DNA of 64,000 nucleotides from Nostoc cf. commune SO-36 (lineage in GTDB: Bacteria; Cyanobacteriota; Cyanobacteriia; Cyanobacteriales; Nostocaceae): the NCBI RefSeq assembly GCF_023734775.1, contig NZ_AP025732.1:6570501-6634500 (forward strand), written 5' to 3'. Made by a program: the position numbers and the translations under genes. This document shows positions 28,837 to 38,104 of the stretch, in pieces; positions within the stretch are counted from its first letter, which is position 1; every line of letters begins with the position of its first letter. A model generated the notes under the pieces. The model worked only from the letters and a program-made list of their open reading frames with translations, was not told the DNA's origin and searched no databases.

Positions 28837-29607
28837 TCAAAAAAACAATTTGAATCGTGCTAGCTGGTTTTCAAGGGTTCCTGTCAGGATTTTATTTAGT
28901 TCTGTGGTGTCTTGGAATTGCAAAATTTGCTGTGTAGGTAAGTCAAAAGGGAATTGACCTTCAATGTCTGGACGTTGCATTTGCGCTAAGAGAATTTGTT
29001 CAGACCGTTTACTTTGGATGGCATAGCCAATCTCAATGCAAACATTCGGACTAGGAATTAATTGCGGAGTTTCTTTACCATCAATACTAGCAATGGGCGT
29101 GGTGTCGGCTATAAATAACAAACTCCTACGAATTTTTCGCATAATTGTGCGGTTAATTCGTACAGTAGCGCCGCTAGGACGAGAGGATTCTACTAATGTT
29201 AAAGGAAGACGCGATCGCAAGTTTAAATTTTCCAAACTTTTTCGCAATTCTTCCCTGAGAACATAAGTCGCTGCGGCATACTCAGTTTGATAAGACAAAA
29301 AAATCGTTGGTTCTAACTGAGCCAACAGCGCCTGCTTGGTAAAATAAATTTCATGACTGATTAAGTCAATGTTAGCGACACAATAGCCACCACTGCCTTC
29401 AATATAAAATTCAATATTTTCCCCTTCTAGATAACGCCCAAACCAAATTGATTTCTTAACTTCCTCGCTTTCTTCCAAAAAGTCTGCTCGCAATGCCGAT
29501 CTCAGCAGGCTTTTTTTGCTTAAGCGAATGTCTGGCGGACGTTTTTCCAGTTCTGGAATCGGCTCGTAATCCTGTAGATACCACGCTCTCAGCGCAATAA
29601 TTGACAT
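28837..29607 (-). CDS. Protein with predicted TIR-like nucleotide-binding domain
   Basis: A 256-residue soluble protein. The N-terminal ~95 residues are unassigned. From about 100 the pattern is TIR-like: TIFLSYQTEYAAATYVLREE as first strand/helix, LLFIADTTPIAS as a middle strand, and PNVCIEIGYAIQSKR with the conserved Glu before a helix. The PFDL tail is common to Cap12-like TIR and related nucleotide-binding proteins. TIR domains cleave NAD or signal in immunity. Enzyme activity cannot be judged from the sequence alone. No partner gene adjoins it, and gaps of 400-460 bp flank it on both sides. Confidence 0.5.
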   Translation of the reverse strand: MSIIALRAWYLQDYEPIPELEKRPPDIRLSKKSLLRSALRADFLEESEEVKKSIWFGRYLEGENIEFYIEGSGGYCVANIDLISHEIYFTKQALLAQLEPTIFLSYQTEYAAATYVLREELRKSLENLNLRSRLPLTLVESSRPSGATVRINRTIMRKIRRSLLFIADTTPIASIDGKETPQLIPSPNVCIEIGYAIQSKRSEQILLAQMQRPDIEGQFPFDLPTQQILQFQDTTELNKILTGTLENQLARFKLFF

Positions 29608-30066
29608 AAGGCGCTATTTTAATTGTTTTTCAATATTTAGCTTAGTATAATTTAAGACCAAGAGCAGTCTTTTTTGAAGACTTATCTCTAAACACAACAA
29701 CACCCAAACCTCTACTCGCTGAACTATCTCCTCTCCTTCTTCATCCTAATTAGGGATGTAGTAACTTTCATCACTTCTGTAAACAAGTATGAAAATCAGT
29801 TACAGCGCCCTCTAACCTTCCATATTTGAGGAAATAGCAGTTTTCGCGTTGGGTGTTGCTGTGTTTTCACGAGACAGATGTAAGTTAAACAGCGTCTTTT
29901 ACCTCTTACTACATTCCAAACGCAGTTGTTATATCTGCCAGGGAAGCTTGCTTTTATAGCTTCAATTATTAAATTATCACTTGTGGATGCAAGGGATTTT
30001 TTTTGCAACCAAACTTTACTTTTTGATGATTTTTAACCCAAGTAGCACAGTTGTGCAAACTTACTT
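29608..30066. other. Intergenic, no gene supported
   Basis: About 460 AT-rich bases between the TIR-like gene start and the end of the GAF kinase locus. Small open frames lack any family resemblance or ribosome-binding site. Confidence 0.5.
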
Positions 30067-32870
30067 TTATTGAACTATTTTTTCTGGAGGCTTGATGGGA
30101 ATCTCAATCCAGAACTCTGTACCTTTCCCAGGTTCGGAAATGCACTCCATTATTCCCCCATGTTTTTCAACAATAATTTGATAGCTGATTGCTAGCCCTA
30201 ATCCTGTACCTTTGCCCACAGGTTTGGTAGTGTAAAACGGGTCAAAAATTCGCTTTCTAACCTCTTCAGTCATTCCAGGCCCATTGTCACTAATACGAAT
30301 CAACAGATAAGAGTTGTCTGCTGAGACTTTAGTGGAAATGTGAATAGTGGGGATTGGGCATTGAAAAGAGGCAGAGGGGCGGGGTGCATGGGGCAGAGGG
30401 GAAAACTCTGCTCCCATTCGGCTACGCTCACGCCAAGCCTGCTCCCTTGCTTCTTCTTCAATCCCCATTTCCAGAGCATCTATGGCATTGCTGAAAATAT
30501 TCATAAATACCTGATTCATTTGACCGGCATAACATTCTACCCGTGGGATGTTGCCATAGTCTTTGATTACCTCAATGCGGGGAAATTCAGCATTTCCTTT
30601 GAGGCGATGTTGCAAAATTAGTAAAGTATTGTCAATGCCTTCATGTACATCAACACGCTTGTTTTCAGCCTCATCCAAGCGAGAAAAATTGCGTAACGAC
30701 AAGACTATTGAGCGGATGCGATCGCTTCCTACTTGCATTGATATCATGATTTTTGGGAGGTCTTCTACCAAAAATTCAAAATCGATCGCTTCGATGGCGG
30801 CGCTAATTTCACTATGAGGATGGGGATAGTGTAATTGATAGAGACGTAAAATTTCTAGGAGTTGTTCGGTGTAGTCGCTGGCATGGCACAGATTACCGTA
30901 GATAAAGTTAATGGGGTTATTGATTTCGTGGGCAACACCTGCTACTAACTGTCCTAAGCCAGACATTTTTTCGGTCTGAATCAATCTTGTCTGTGTTTCT
31001 TGGAGTTGATGTAGGGCATGCTCTAACTGAGCAGCTTGATTTCTGGCTTCGATTTCGGCATTACAGGTTTGTTCGTAGAGTTGTGCTTGTTGAATAGCGA
31101 TCGCCGCCTGAACTCCTAACTGTTGCAATAAATTAATCTCTGCATCCTGCCAATTTCTAGGAGCTTCACACTCATGAGCAATTATTAAGCCCCATAGTTC
31201 CAAACCTATATTAATCGGAACTATTAAGTTTGCTTGCACTTGCAGGCTCTGCAAAAACTCTCGATGACAATCGCTTAAAGAAGCCGTTGCAATGTTATTA
31301 ATTGCCCTGACTCTGCCCTGAAAATATGGACGCGTATACTCATCCGGAAAGCATTCTGGTGGTGCATTCACTCCCAAAACTGACTGCCAATTGCCATTCA
31401 TCTCTTCTACAATCACCGATTTACTCTTCAACTCAAAAATCAGCACTCGGTCTGAATTTAGCAGGGGGCGGACTTCCCGAACAATAGATTGCAGGGTTGT
31501 CTGCAAGTCTAATGTGCGGCGGATATGCTCTGTAACTTGCTTGAGTACTTTGGTAAATAGTAATGATTTTTCGAGTTCAGCAGTTTGCTCTTGCACCCGC
31601 AGTTCTAGGTTGGCATTCATGGCTTGTACCTGTCTATACATTTGCTGCTGCTGAATTGCCATTGAGAAATGCTCGTACAAGGCTTGCGCCAATAAGATAT
31701 CTTCCGGTTTCCACTCAGGTGCTTGCCCTTTTTTTTGCTCTTGCCATACATCAAAGGAAAGCTGGGGTAACAATTGTCGCCGATTTTGTTCGCATCGTCC
31801 CGCCCACAAGATTTTTGTTTCAAATTCAGAGCGAAAAATAGTTAATACACCGATAAATTCTTCGCGGTAATGTAGGGGAATTACCATGAGTCCACGAATT
31901 TGAGTAGAACGGAACGCTACAGCCAAAACTCGCAAATGTGGTTCTTTATAGAGGTCAGAGGTTGTCCAATATTACCTTGTTGACACTCAGTCATCCAGCT
32001 TTTCCATAAGGGATGCTGTTCAATAATACTGTTATCTAATTCATAAGGGAGTGTCGGTTGGTTGCCCCAGTGTATAGTTCCCCAGTCTGTTCAACGTAAA
32101 GTCTGCCACCCACGCCAGCAAAGGCAGTAATAACTTCTTCTAGCGCTCCCTGCAATTGGATTGTCGGCAGTTTATGCAATAGTGTGGTGACTCGGTTAAT
32201 AGTCGCTTCTCGCTCTTGCTTGGCGCGGACTGTAGTGAGTAGATTACTTTGAGCGAGTCGCGATCGCTACCTGGTCAGCAACTTGCTGTAATACATTCAC
32301 TTCTCGCTTCAAAATCTCTCGCGGTTCAGTTTGGTGAGATACCAACAATCCCCACAATTTAGGCTTTGCTGATTGTTCATGTGGGTCGTAATGTAAAATT
32401 GGCACTACCAATGAAGACTGCACACCCATTGCCTTTAGGTATTGAATATGGCATGGGTCTACTTGTCGATAATAGATATTAGTTTTTAGACGCTTGCCAG
32501 TTTCTTTTGAATGTAGAGGCGATAGCCCGATCTTCTCGTTTGCCACATCCACAATCGAACGTTGCCCAGCTAACAAAAACATATCTCTGGCGGCTTCTGG
32601 AATATCATGAACTGGGAAGCGCAGCCCTAATAAGGATGGCAGACGTTGTTCATCAATAGATTCAGCAAATGACTTCACCATTACCATCAGCATCAAAGCG
32701 ATACACACTTTACCCGATCTGCACCCAAAAATACACGCACTTCGCTAACGGTAGTCGTTAATATCTCTTGAAGGTCGAGCGAGTCGCCTAATCTTTTTTA
32801 ATCATCCGGTGCAGTAAACTTTTTCGGTCTAAGTTTTGCTGCAACCCATTTGGTTTTCGGTAAGTGCCAT
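30067..32870 (-). pseudogene. Multi-GAF sensor histidine kinase, broken by several frameshifts
   Basis: The locus starts near ATG 32870 (MALTENQMG) and ends at 30067. Pieces in different frames rebuild one kinase: a HisKA-like leader LLHRMIKK; a phytochrome-type GAF (LRFPVHDIPEAARDMFLLAG, CHIQYLKAMGVQSSLVVPI); two further GAF domains; a coiled coil; HisKA of the cyanobacterial type (GVAHEINNPINFIYGN); and HATPase (DNGPGM, GKGTGLGLAIS). Frame breaks are visible near 32850, 32790, 32695, 32665, 32255, 32080 and 31960. The C-terminal 622 residues (30067-31935) remain one open frame and could yield a truncated kinase. Bilin binding is unlikely to be decidable here. Confidence 0.8.
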
Positions 32871-32879
32871 TGCCTATAT

Positions 32880-33427
32880 ACACCATGACTGAAGTATAAT
32901 TTTTTATATAAAATTGCCCACGATCATAATTTTCAATTTACAATGCCTTGATTTTCATCCAATTTCAAGGAATTCTTGCTAAAAATGCGTTGCCAGGGCC
33001 GTACATCTATTGCAAATATTTTTGGAAATGGATTAGAGGATATTTGAAAAGTGTCAGATATTATGCTTCATCCCCGTAGTTCTTCTAAAGTGGATTTAAG
33101 CAGATATCAAACTGCTATATTATTAAAGGCTTTTCAAGTCTCATCTCAAGTCTAAAGTTAAAGAAATTTTAATCATTGACATCTAGTTTTAATTTTATAT
33201 TCTCAATCATTAAACTATTCCAGTAATTTTACTTAAATTAGGGCTTTAATAATTTCGTTAAATTAATAATATTTTTTCCTATTTTTGCTCATTAATTTAA
33301 TAAATTAAGATTTCTGCAAATCAATAACTAAATTATTAGTAATTTTTTTAAATATTTTTGACTGGGGAATTTTACTATTCCCCGTTTAATTGTTAACTTT
33401 ATGTTGAATGTAACTATTTTGATTAAA
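32880..33427. other. Very AT-rich intergenic stretch
   Basis: About 550 bases, dominated by A/T from 33130 to 33430, upstream of the broken GAF kinase and beyond the NADAR stop. A fragment GGATATTTGAAAAGTGTC at 33039 resembles the MITE end at 17990. No gene recognised. Confidence 0.5.
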
Positions 33428-33898
33428 TTATTCGTAAATTACCGCTAAAGATAGTAAATTACGGATTTCTTCACGCACACTCATGAGGGTTTTACCGAGA
33501 TGGTTAAGACCTGCTTTATTAGCACCACAGCCCCAAAAAGAATCGGTTGGGGAGTTTTCAACTAAAATCTCATCACCCGTCATCAGGAGAACTTCTCTAA
33601 TATCAGCATGAGTGAGAAACTTTTTGAGTACAGCTTCTCGCATAATTTGAGTTTTGACTAAATTCCAGTCTCGACGGAGTTGGCGAGTGCTACATCTTCC
33701 CAAACTTGCAGCCTCTTCTGGGGTAGGAGCGGCATGAATAAGGGGTATAATTGCCGCATCTGCACTGTCTACAAACTTTTGTGCTTGATAATAATGCTCA
33801 ACCGTTGGCCAGTAAGTACCCTCGATGTGGATTCCGTGGAGAGAAAAGTTAGAAAAACAGCCATAAGGCTGCCAAACCTTATAAAAGTAAATGGTCAT
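33428..33898 (-). CDS. NADAR family protein (YbiA-like ADP-ribose/N-glycosidase fold)
   Basis: A 156-residue protein with the NADAR signature: MTIYFYKVWQPYGCFSNFSL, WPTVEHYYQAQKF, SPTDSFWGCG and NHLGKTLMSVREEIRN. E. coli YbiA hydrolyses riboflavin-pathway intermediates. Other NADAR proteins act as antitoxins reversing DNA ADP-ribosylation by DarT or take part in NAD-based defence. No DarT-like gene is next to it. It is monocistronic and lies 350 bp from the mobile-element graveyard, so a defence role is possible but not shown. Confidence 0.88.
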   Translation of the reverse strand: MTIYFYKVWQPYGCFSNFSLHGIHIEGTYWPTVEHYYQAQKFVDSADAAIIPLIHAAPTPEEAASLGRCSTRQLRRDWNLVKTQIMREAVLKKFLTHADIREVLLMTGDEILVENSPTDSFWGCGANKAGLNHLGKTLMSVREEIRNLLSLAVIYE

Positions 33899-34043
33899 TT
33901 GAAAATTGCTCTTTTATATATCAACTTAACTCTAGCTGAGTAGGTAAAGCCTTAACAAACTCCCTAGACGTAAGCTTAAACATAAACTGTCAGACTTTAG
34001 ATATCTGATGAAATTAAATATGCGTTATCCAGAACTCTAGTAG

Positions 34044-34068
34044 AGAGACGTAGTTGTGCTACGTCTCT
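34044..34068. repeat. Dispersed palindrome AGAGACGTAG/CTACGTCTCT
   Basis: A 10-bp perfect stem with a 5-base loop. The flanks (TATCCAGAAC on the left, ACATT on the right) recur at 63525-63572, so the repeat unit is longer than the palindrome. Confidence 0.8.
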
Positions 34069-34111
34069 ACATTTCTTTTCACTATCTCTCTTCAGCAGAG
34101 TAAGTAAACTA

Positions 34112-34197
34112 CCTATACTGACGCTTCGCGTACAGTGTAGGCTTTTAGTAGCCCTGAACTATCTACACTGAGTTTACAGCACAAACAGTTCGAGCCT
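34112..34197 (+). repeat. Diverged copy of the prs terminator region
   Basis: TATACTGAC...AGTGTAGG, then CTTTTAGTAGCCCTGAA and AGCACAAACAGTTCGAG, align base for base with 22879-22970 downstream of prs. The hairpin is kept with changes on both arms. Confidence 0.6.
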
Positions 34198-34239
34198 CTG
34201 GGCGAGTTTACAAGATTCGCCCCAATAGTAGCAATAATT

Positions 34240-34345
34240 AAAGTCAGTGAAGGAGTTACCCCCTCCACTGCTCTCCAAAACGGAACGTGATAGTTTCCCA
34301 TCATTCCGCTCCTCAGTAAAACGGCTGTTGTCATCAGAACGTCGT
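34240..34345 (-). ncRNA. 3' end of a group II intron (domains V and VI)
   Basis: On the minus strand 34311-34277 folds into a canonical domain V: GAGCGGAA pairs with UUCCGUUU, a two-base CG bulge, then UGAUG pairs with UAUCA under a GAAA tetraloop closed by G-C, with the catalytic AGC at the base. Downstream, CAGUG...CACUG (34270-34245) forms domain VI. No reverse-transcriptase frame is present upstream on this strand, so the intron is truncated and cannot move on its own. Confidence 0.82.
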
Positions 34346-34382
34346 TGCCAACATATAGTTTTCCCCGTTAATTTACGAGTAA

Positions 34383-34581
34383 CTTTATTCCCAAATTATT
34401 AGCAGCAACTTCTCAAAAACGCCACCAAATTTATCGCACTTTGCTAAAAGTTATTGCTCACAAAGCTGTGAGCGATCGCCCCGGCAGAAGTGAACCACGA
34501 GTCCGTAAACGTCGCCCGAAAGCTTATCCCTTAATGACCAAACCCCGGCACGAATTACGAAAGCAGTTGCAAACTGCTTAA
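34383..34581 (+). pseudogene. C-terminal fragment of an IS4-family transposase
   Basis: Reads LLAATSQKRHQIYRTLLKVI, then HKAVSDRPGRSEPRVRKRRP and KAYPLMTKPRHELRK, ending at TAA 34579-34581. This is the familiar end of cyanobacterial IS4-type transposases. The upstream DDE domain is missing. It abuts the group II intron fragment. Confidence 0.75.
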
Positions 34582-34584
34582 TCC

Positions 34585-34958
34585 ACAAGAGTTTCGGCTT
34601 TTCTTAGTGCCATTCGTTGCTGATGCAATGGCTGATGTGCGGTTAGCCGAAAGACATAGTGAATTAAAACAAGCAAGCGAGCGATCGCCTCCGCAAAGTC
34701 CTGTCCTCTGAGGGAATTTTGGTAACGCATCCGGTGATGACTGCAATTAACGCACGAGTTTTGCGTCCTGGAAGTACCCCGGAAACCGATAAACTACTGC
34801 TGGATTTGATTCGTTTGTGGCATCAGGAAGAAGCGCGTTTAGGTATTGAAATTGATGCGCGGGTGTTTGCCTATGTCGCCAGCAACGATGACAAGTTAGA
34901 TCAGGCGGCAAAGAGCGCATTGTATTTTATTAAGCTATCAAGGCAAAACAATTCCTGA
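34585..34958 (+). pseudogene. Fragment of an unidentified protein, truncated by the IS630 remnant
   Basis: Two frames combine to VPFVADAMADVRLAERHSEL, then LRKVLSSEGILVTHPVMTAI, NARVLRPGSTPETDKLLLDL and IRLWHQEEARLGIEIDARVF. A frameshift near 34685 separates them. The protein-like sequence ends where transposase sequence begins (about 34900). I do not recognise the family. Confidence 0.5.
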
Positions 34959-35823
34959 ATTGATAGAACTTTTTCAAGTAAACAGAGTTACTGTATATAA
35001 CTGGATGAACGATTGGGAAGATAAAAGATTATTAGGATTATATAATCAAAAAGGAAGGGGGAGGAAACCAACTTTTAATGAAGAACAAAAGCAAAAAATA
35101 AAAGAATGGGTAAAACTCTTCCCAAAAGATTTAAAAAAAGTATTGGCAAAAATTAGGGAAGAATGGGGAATAATAGTTAGTAAAGATACAGTAAAACGGA
35201 TATTAAAAAGTTTGACCATGACCTGGAGAAGATTTAAAAGGGGATTAGCCGGAGAACTAGACCCCTTATAATACAAGGAAAAATAGTTAGTACTTACCAA
35301 ACTAAAAGAACAAGAAAAACGTGGTGAAATTGATTTAATATATTTAGATGAAAGCGGGTTTTGTTTAACGCCTTACGTACCTTATGGATGGCAAGAAAAA
35401 GGAGAAAATATTACCATCAACAGTAGTCGAAGCCGTAGACTAAATGTACTTGGTTTAATGAATATTCATCAAGAATTAGATGCCTATATATTTGAAGGCA
35501 GAATTACAAGTGAAGTAGTTATATCCTGTCTTGATAAATTTGCAGAAAATATCTACATAAAAACGGTGGTGGTTATGGATAAGGCATCAGTTCATAGAAG
35601 CAAAAAAATCCAGGATAAAATCAGCAAATGGAAGCAGAAAAATTTAGAAATATTTTTGTTACCATCCTATTCTCCACAACTGAACTTAATAGAAATTCTC
35701 TGGCGATTTATGAAATATGAATGGATAGAAATAGATGCTTACTCTAGTTTGCAGAATTTAGTTAACTATGTTGAAAAAGTCATTCGAGAATTTGGAAAAG
35801 AATATACAATTAATTTTGCATAG
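34900..35823 (+). pseudogene. IS630-family transposase with two nonsense codons and a truncated N-terminus
   Basis: One frame encodes RQRAHCILLSYQGKTIPELI, a helix-turn-helix region (LFQVNRVTVYNWMNDWEDKR), KGRGRKPTFNEEQ, and a DDE domain: IDLIYLDESGFCLTPY, VVMDKASVHRSKK and YSPQLNLIEILWRFMK. The catalytic D, D and E are present. In-frame TAA (35269) and TAG (35284) interrupt it between DPL and LVLTKLKEQE; both positions would be Gln or Glu/Lys codons after one substitution. The sequence upstream of 34900 is unrelated to the family, so the N-terminus is lost. Terminal inverted repeats were not found. Not functional as sequenced. Confidence 0.85.
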
Positions 35824-35878
35824 GTACTTAGAAGCTATGTAGTGATATTAAAGTGAATAGCTGAGGAGCAAGTATTTA

Positions 35879-36736
35879 TCAGCATAAATCAATAGTTTTG
35901 TCTTTATCTTTTTTAGCAGTATCAATATTACCTTGCAAGTCAGCTTCTCCAATATGAAATCCTCTTTTATCAAAAACTTCTAAGTGAGCAGCTTTACCCT
36001 CATGTAAATTGTCTAGATACCAATACCGTGATGTCGTTAATTCACAGTAAACAAATCTTCCATCATACCTAAATGAGGTTTTTCTAAATCTTATCGTATC
36101 TCGTAAAATTGTTTGTTCATCTCTTGGAGGTTCAGTAACATCTAAAGAATATTCTAGTAAGCTTAGATTTAATTTATTTTCTAACCAATATTCCAGTGCT
36201 GGTTTACTATCAACACCATCTATACATATCTCATTGTCTTCAATATTATTTTTAATGACTGTAATTAAACAACAGTTAACAATATCTGGGTGAGTGATTT
36301 GAAAACTAGAATTAATAAAATTAACTAACAGATATTCTTTATTACTATTTTGACTTTTTCGTTCAGCTACTTCTGCCAAAGAAGTATCACAAACATTTTT
36401 ATAATCATTGTCAATAGTTAAGCAATCAAATAAGTCTTCTGAAGAATGCAACTTCTCTCTACGCCATTCTTTGGGATTTGACTTATTGAATACGACATTA
36501 ATAAAAGCAGTTCTTAAGGATTTATCTTTCAGCTGGTTAAGACTAGCATTGAAACTAAATCCTTTGATTGCTTCATAATTAGCATATATCTTGCTATCTT
36601 CTTTATAAAGTTCTTTATCTTTAATTTTTTGATTAATTAATTCAAAAATCGAATTAAAAATTTTTATAGCATCCCGGAATTCTGCCTCTGTTATAAACTG
36701 TCCTTCTAGGGATACTTCGTTAATAAATATTTCCAT
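35879..36736 (-). CDS. Unknown protein of the DUF262-AAA cassette, toxin-like C-terminus
   Basis: A 285-residue acidic protein, last gene of a tight three-gene operon, starting 3 bp after the ATPase stop. No known domain in the N-terminal ~200 residues (MEIFINEVSLEGQFITEAEF, then FNASLNQLKDKSLRTAF). The C-terminal ~70 residues read TIRFRKTSFRYDGRFVYCE, SRYWYLDNLHEGKAAHLEVF and DKRGFHIGEADLQGN. By eye the 'HLEVFDKRGxHxGEAD' pattern recalls the end of colicin-E3-like and other polymorphic RNase toxins. That is an impression, not a search result. It could be the effector of the cassette or a substrate-recognition subunit. Base composition is strikingly AT-rich. Confidence 0.6.
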   Translation of the reverse strand: MEIFINEVSLEGQFITEAEFRDAIKIFNSIFELINQKIKDKELYKEDSKIYANYEAIKGFSFNASLNQLKDKSLRTAFINVVFNKSNPKEWRREKLHSSEDLFDCLTIDNDYKNVCDTSLAEVAERKSQNSNKEYLLVNFINSSFQITHPDIVNCCLITVIKNNIEDNEICIDGVDSKPALEYWLENKLNLSLLEYSLDVTEPPRDEQTILRDTIRFRKTSFRYDGRFVYCELTTSRYWYLDNLHEGKAAHLEVFDKRGFHIGEADLQGNIDTAKKDKDKTIDLC

Positions 36737-36739
36737 TAC

Positions 36740-38104
36740 TTACATTCCAAAAAGCCGAGAGAAATCTTTATCCATTTGGTCAAAAAATCCTTCTGGCCAT
36801 TCTTCAATTCCTCCGTTTGGCTGGACGGGGATTTGCACTACTGGCTGCTCTGGATTTTGCTGAAAATATAATATCCTTAAATCGTCTGGAGTGACAATTG
36901 TATCAAGAACAGCTATCCGCAGAGCATTCAAGATGTGGTCGCTGTGTGATTCAATAAAAACTTGTACACCACAACTGCTAACTCTAGCTAAAAATTGAGC
37001 TAATCGGGATTGCGCTCTTGGATGCAAATGTGCTTCTGGATTTTCTACGATTAATATTTCACCTGGTTGAGCAATCAATCCTGAAACAACAATTGGCAAA
37101 ATACAATGGTATCCAAACCCAACATTAGCTGGTTTAAAACGCTCTTTTGAATTACTCGTATTAAATAAAAGTTCGAGTATATTACTGTCAGAACTAGGAA
37201 TTTCGACCTTTGCTCCATTGAAAATTTCATTAAGCCATTCTTCTGTTTGAGTATATAAAGTCTTGGCATCTTGACCTAGACATAACTTTTCATTGATTAA
37301 ATCATCTCTCTTTTTATAGAGTAAGTTAACTGTAAATTCTCCTTTTGCTCCTACATTTGGAAATTTGTTCAAAGTAGCTTTAGGATAAAATTCTTGCGGG
37401 CCTAAACGGTCTGCTGAAATGTAATGTATCTTGTAAAAGTACAGAGATTTATGCAACGAATATACATCCAATCTGAGGCTGTATTTTTCTGGGGTTTTAA
37501 AATCATATCCCTCACCATAGAAAGGTAATAAATTAAGAAGACGACAAGATCCTGTTCGTTCCGGTACTAGCCCTGGTAATTCACCTTGGTTTCCTTCATC
37601 AAAATCAAATCTATTTAGATTCAAAATATTTGAATCTTTAATCTTTTTGTATACTCCTTCAAATCCATAATCAGATTTTTTTCTATTAAAATTTATGATC
37701 CCTTGATCAGAAAAAGTAATATTGCTTATCTGAGCTACCATATCATCTTCAAAATTTTCCTCAAAATCATATTCTGCATACCCGTGAAGTTTGAGATTAT
37801 CTTCTTGATTAGGATTCAGAATATGTTTATCTTCATAATGGTAGATAAATTTGATTGATTCATTTCTGGAAATACTAGTGTTTTTAATATCTGTAAAGCT
37901 ACCTAAGTTTACACAACTACCATTTAATACAACTTGAGACGCACTATCATTATGCTCAATAGATTGCCTCATTAATAGCAAAGACTGAAGAAGCGTAGAC
38001 TTACCACATCCATTTATTCCTGTTAACAGTGTTATTTGACCTAATAGGAAAGATGTTTTTTCTTTAAAAACTTTAAAATTTTTTAATTCTATTTGTGTAA
38101 TCAT
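36740..38104 (-). CDS. AAA-family ATPase with C-terminal DUF3696 (OLD-like)
   Basis: A 454-residue protein. Walker A is GINGCGKST at 29-37, in ELKNFKVFKEKTSFLLGQIT context. The Walker B/ABC-like signature near residue 360 is GEILIVENPEAHLHP, followed by AQSRLAQFLARV and the D-loop/H-switch ESHSDHIL. The C-terminus VQIPVQPNGGIEEWPEGFFD and DQMDKDFSRLFGM is the DUF3696 tail. It is related to OLD, RecF and Septu-type ATPases but has no TOPRIM. Its ATG overlaps the TAA of the DUF262 gene (TAATG). Such ATPases commonly act as sensors or motors in phage defence. Confidence 0.87.
   Translation of the reverse strand: MITQIELKNFKVFKEKTSFLLGQITLLTGINGCGKSTLLQSLLLMRQSIEHNDSASQVVLNGSCVNLGSFTDIKNTSISRNESIKFIYHYEDKHILNPNQEDNLKLHGYAEYDFEENFEDDMVAQISNITFSDQGIINFNRKKSDYGFEGVYKKIKDSNILNLNRFDFDEGNQGELPGLVPERTGSCRLLNLLPFYGEGYDFKTPEKYSLRLDVYSLHKSLYFYKIHYISADRLGPQEFYPKATLNKFPNVGAKGEFTVNLLYKKRDDLINEKLCLGQDAKTLYTQTEEWLNEIFNGAKVEIPSSDSNILELLFNTSNSKERFKPANVGFGYHCILPIVVSGLIAQPGEILIVENPEAHLHPRAQSRLAQFLARVSSCGVQVFIESHSDHILNALRIAVLDTIVTPDDLRILYFQQNPEQPVVQIPVQPNGGIEEWPEGFFDQMDKDFSRLFGM

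Noticed and set aside
29796..30008. 70-residue minus-strand frame
   Set aside because: No ribosome-binding site or recognisable motif. Composition is like surrounding intergenic DNA.
34113..34334. 73-residue minus-strand frame (MMGNYHVPFWRAVEG...)
   Set aside because: It is a translation through group II intron domains V and VI, which are RNA structure rather than protein.
35269..35290. Programmed frameshift between two transposase frames
   Set aside because: Both halves are in the same frame. The break is two nonsense codons, not a frame change.
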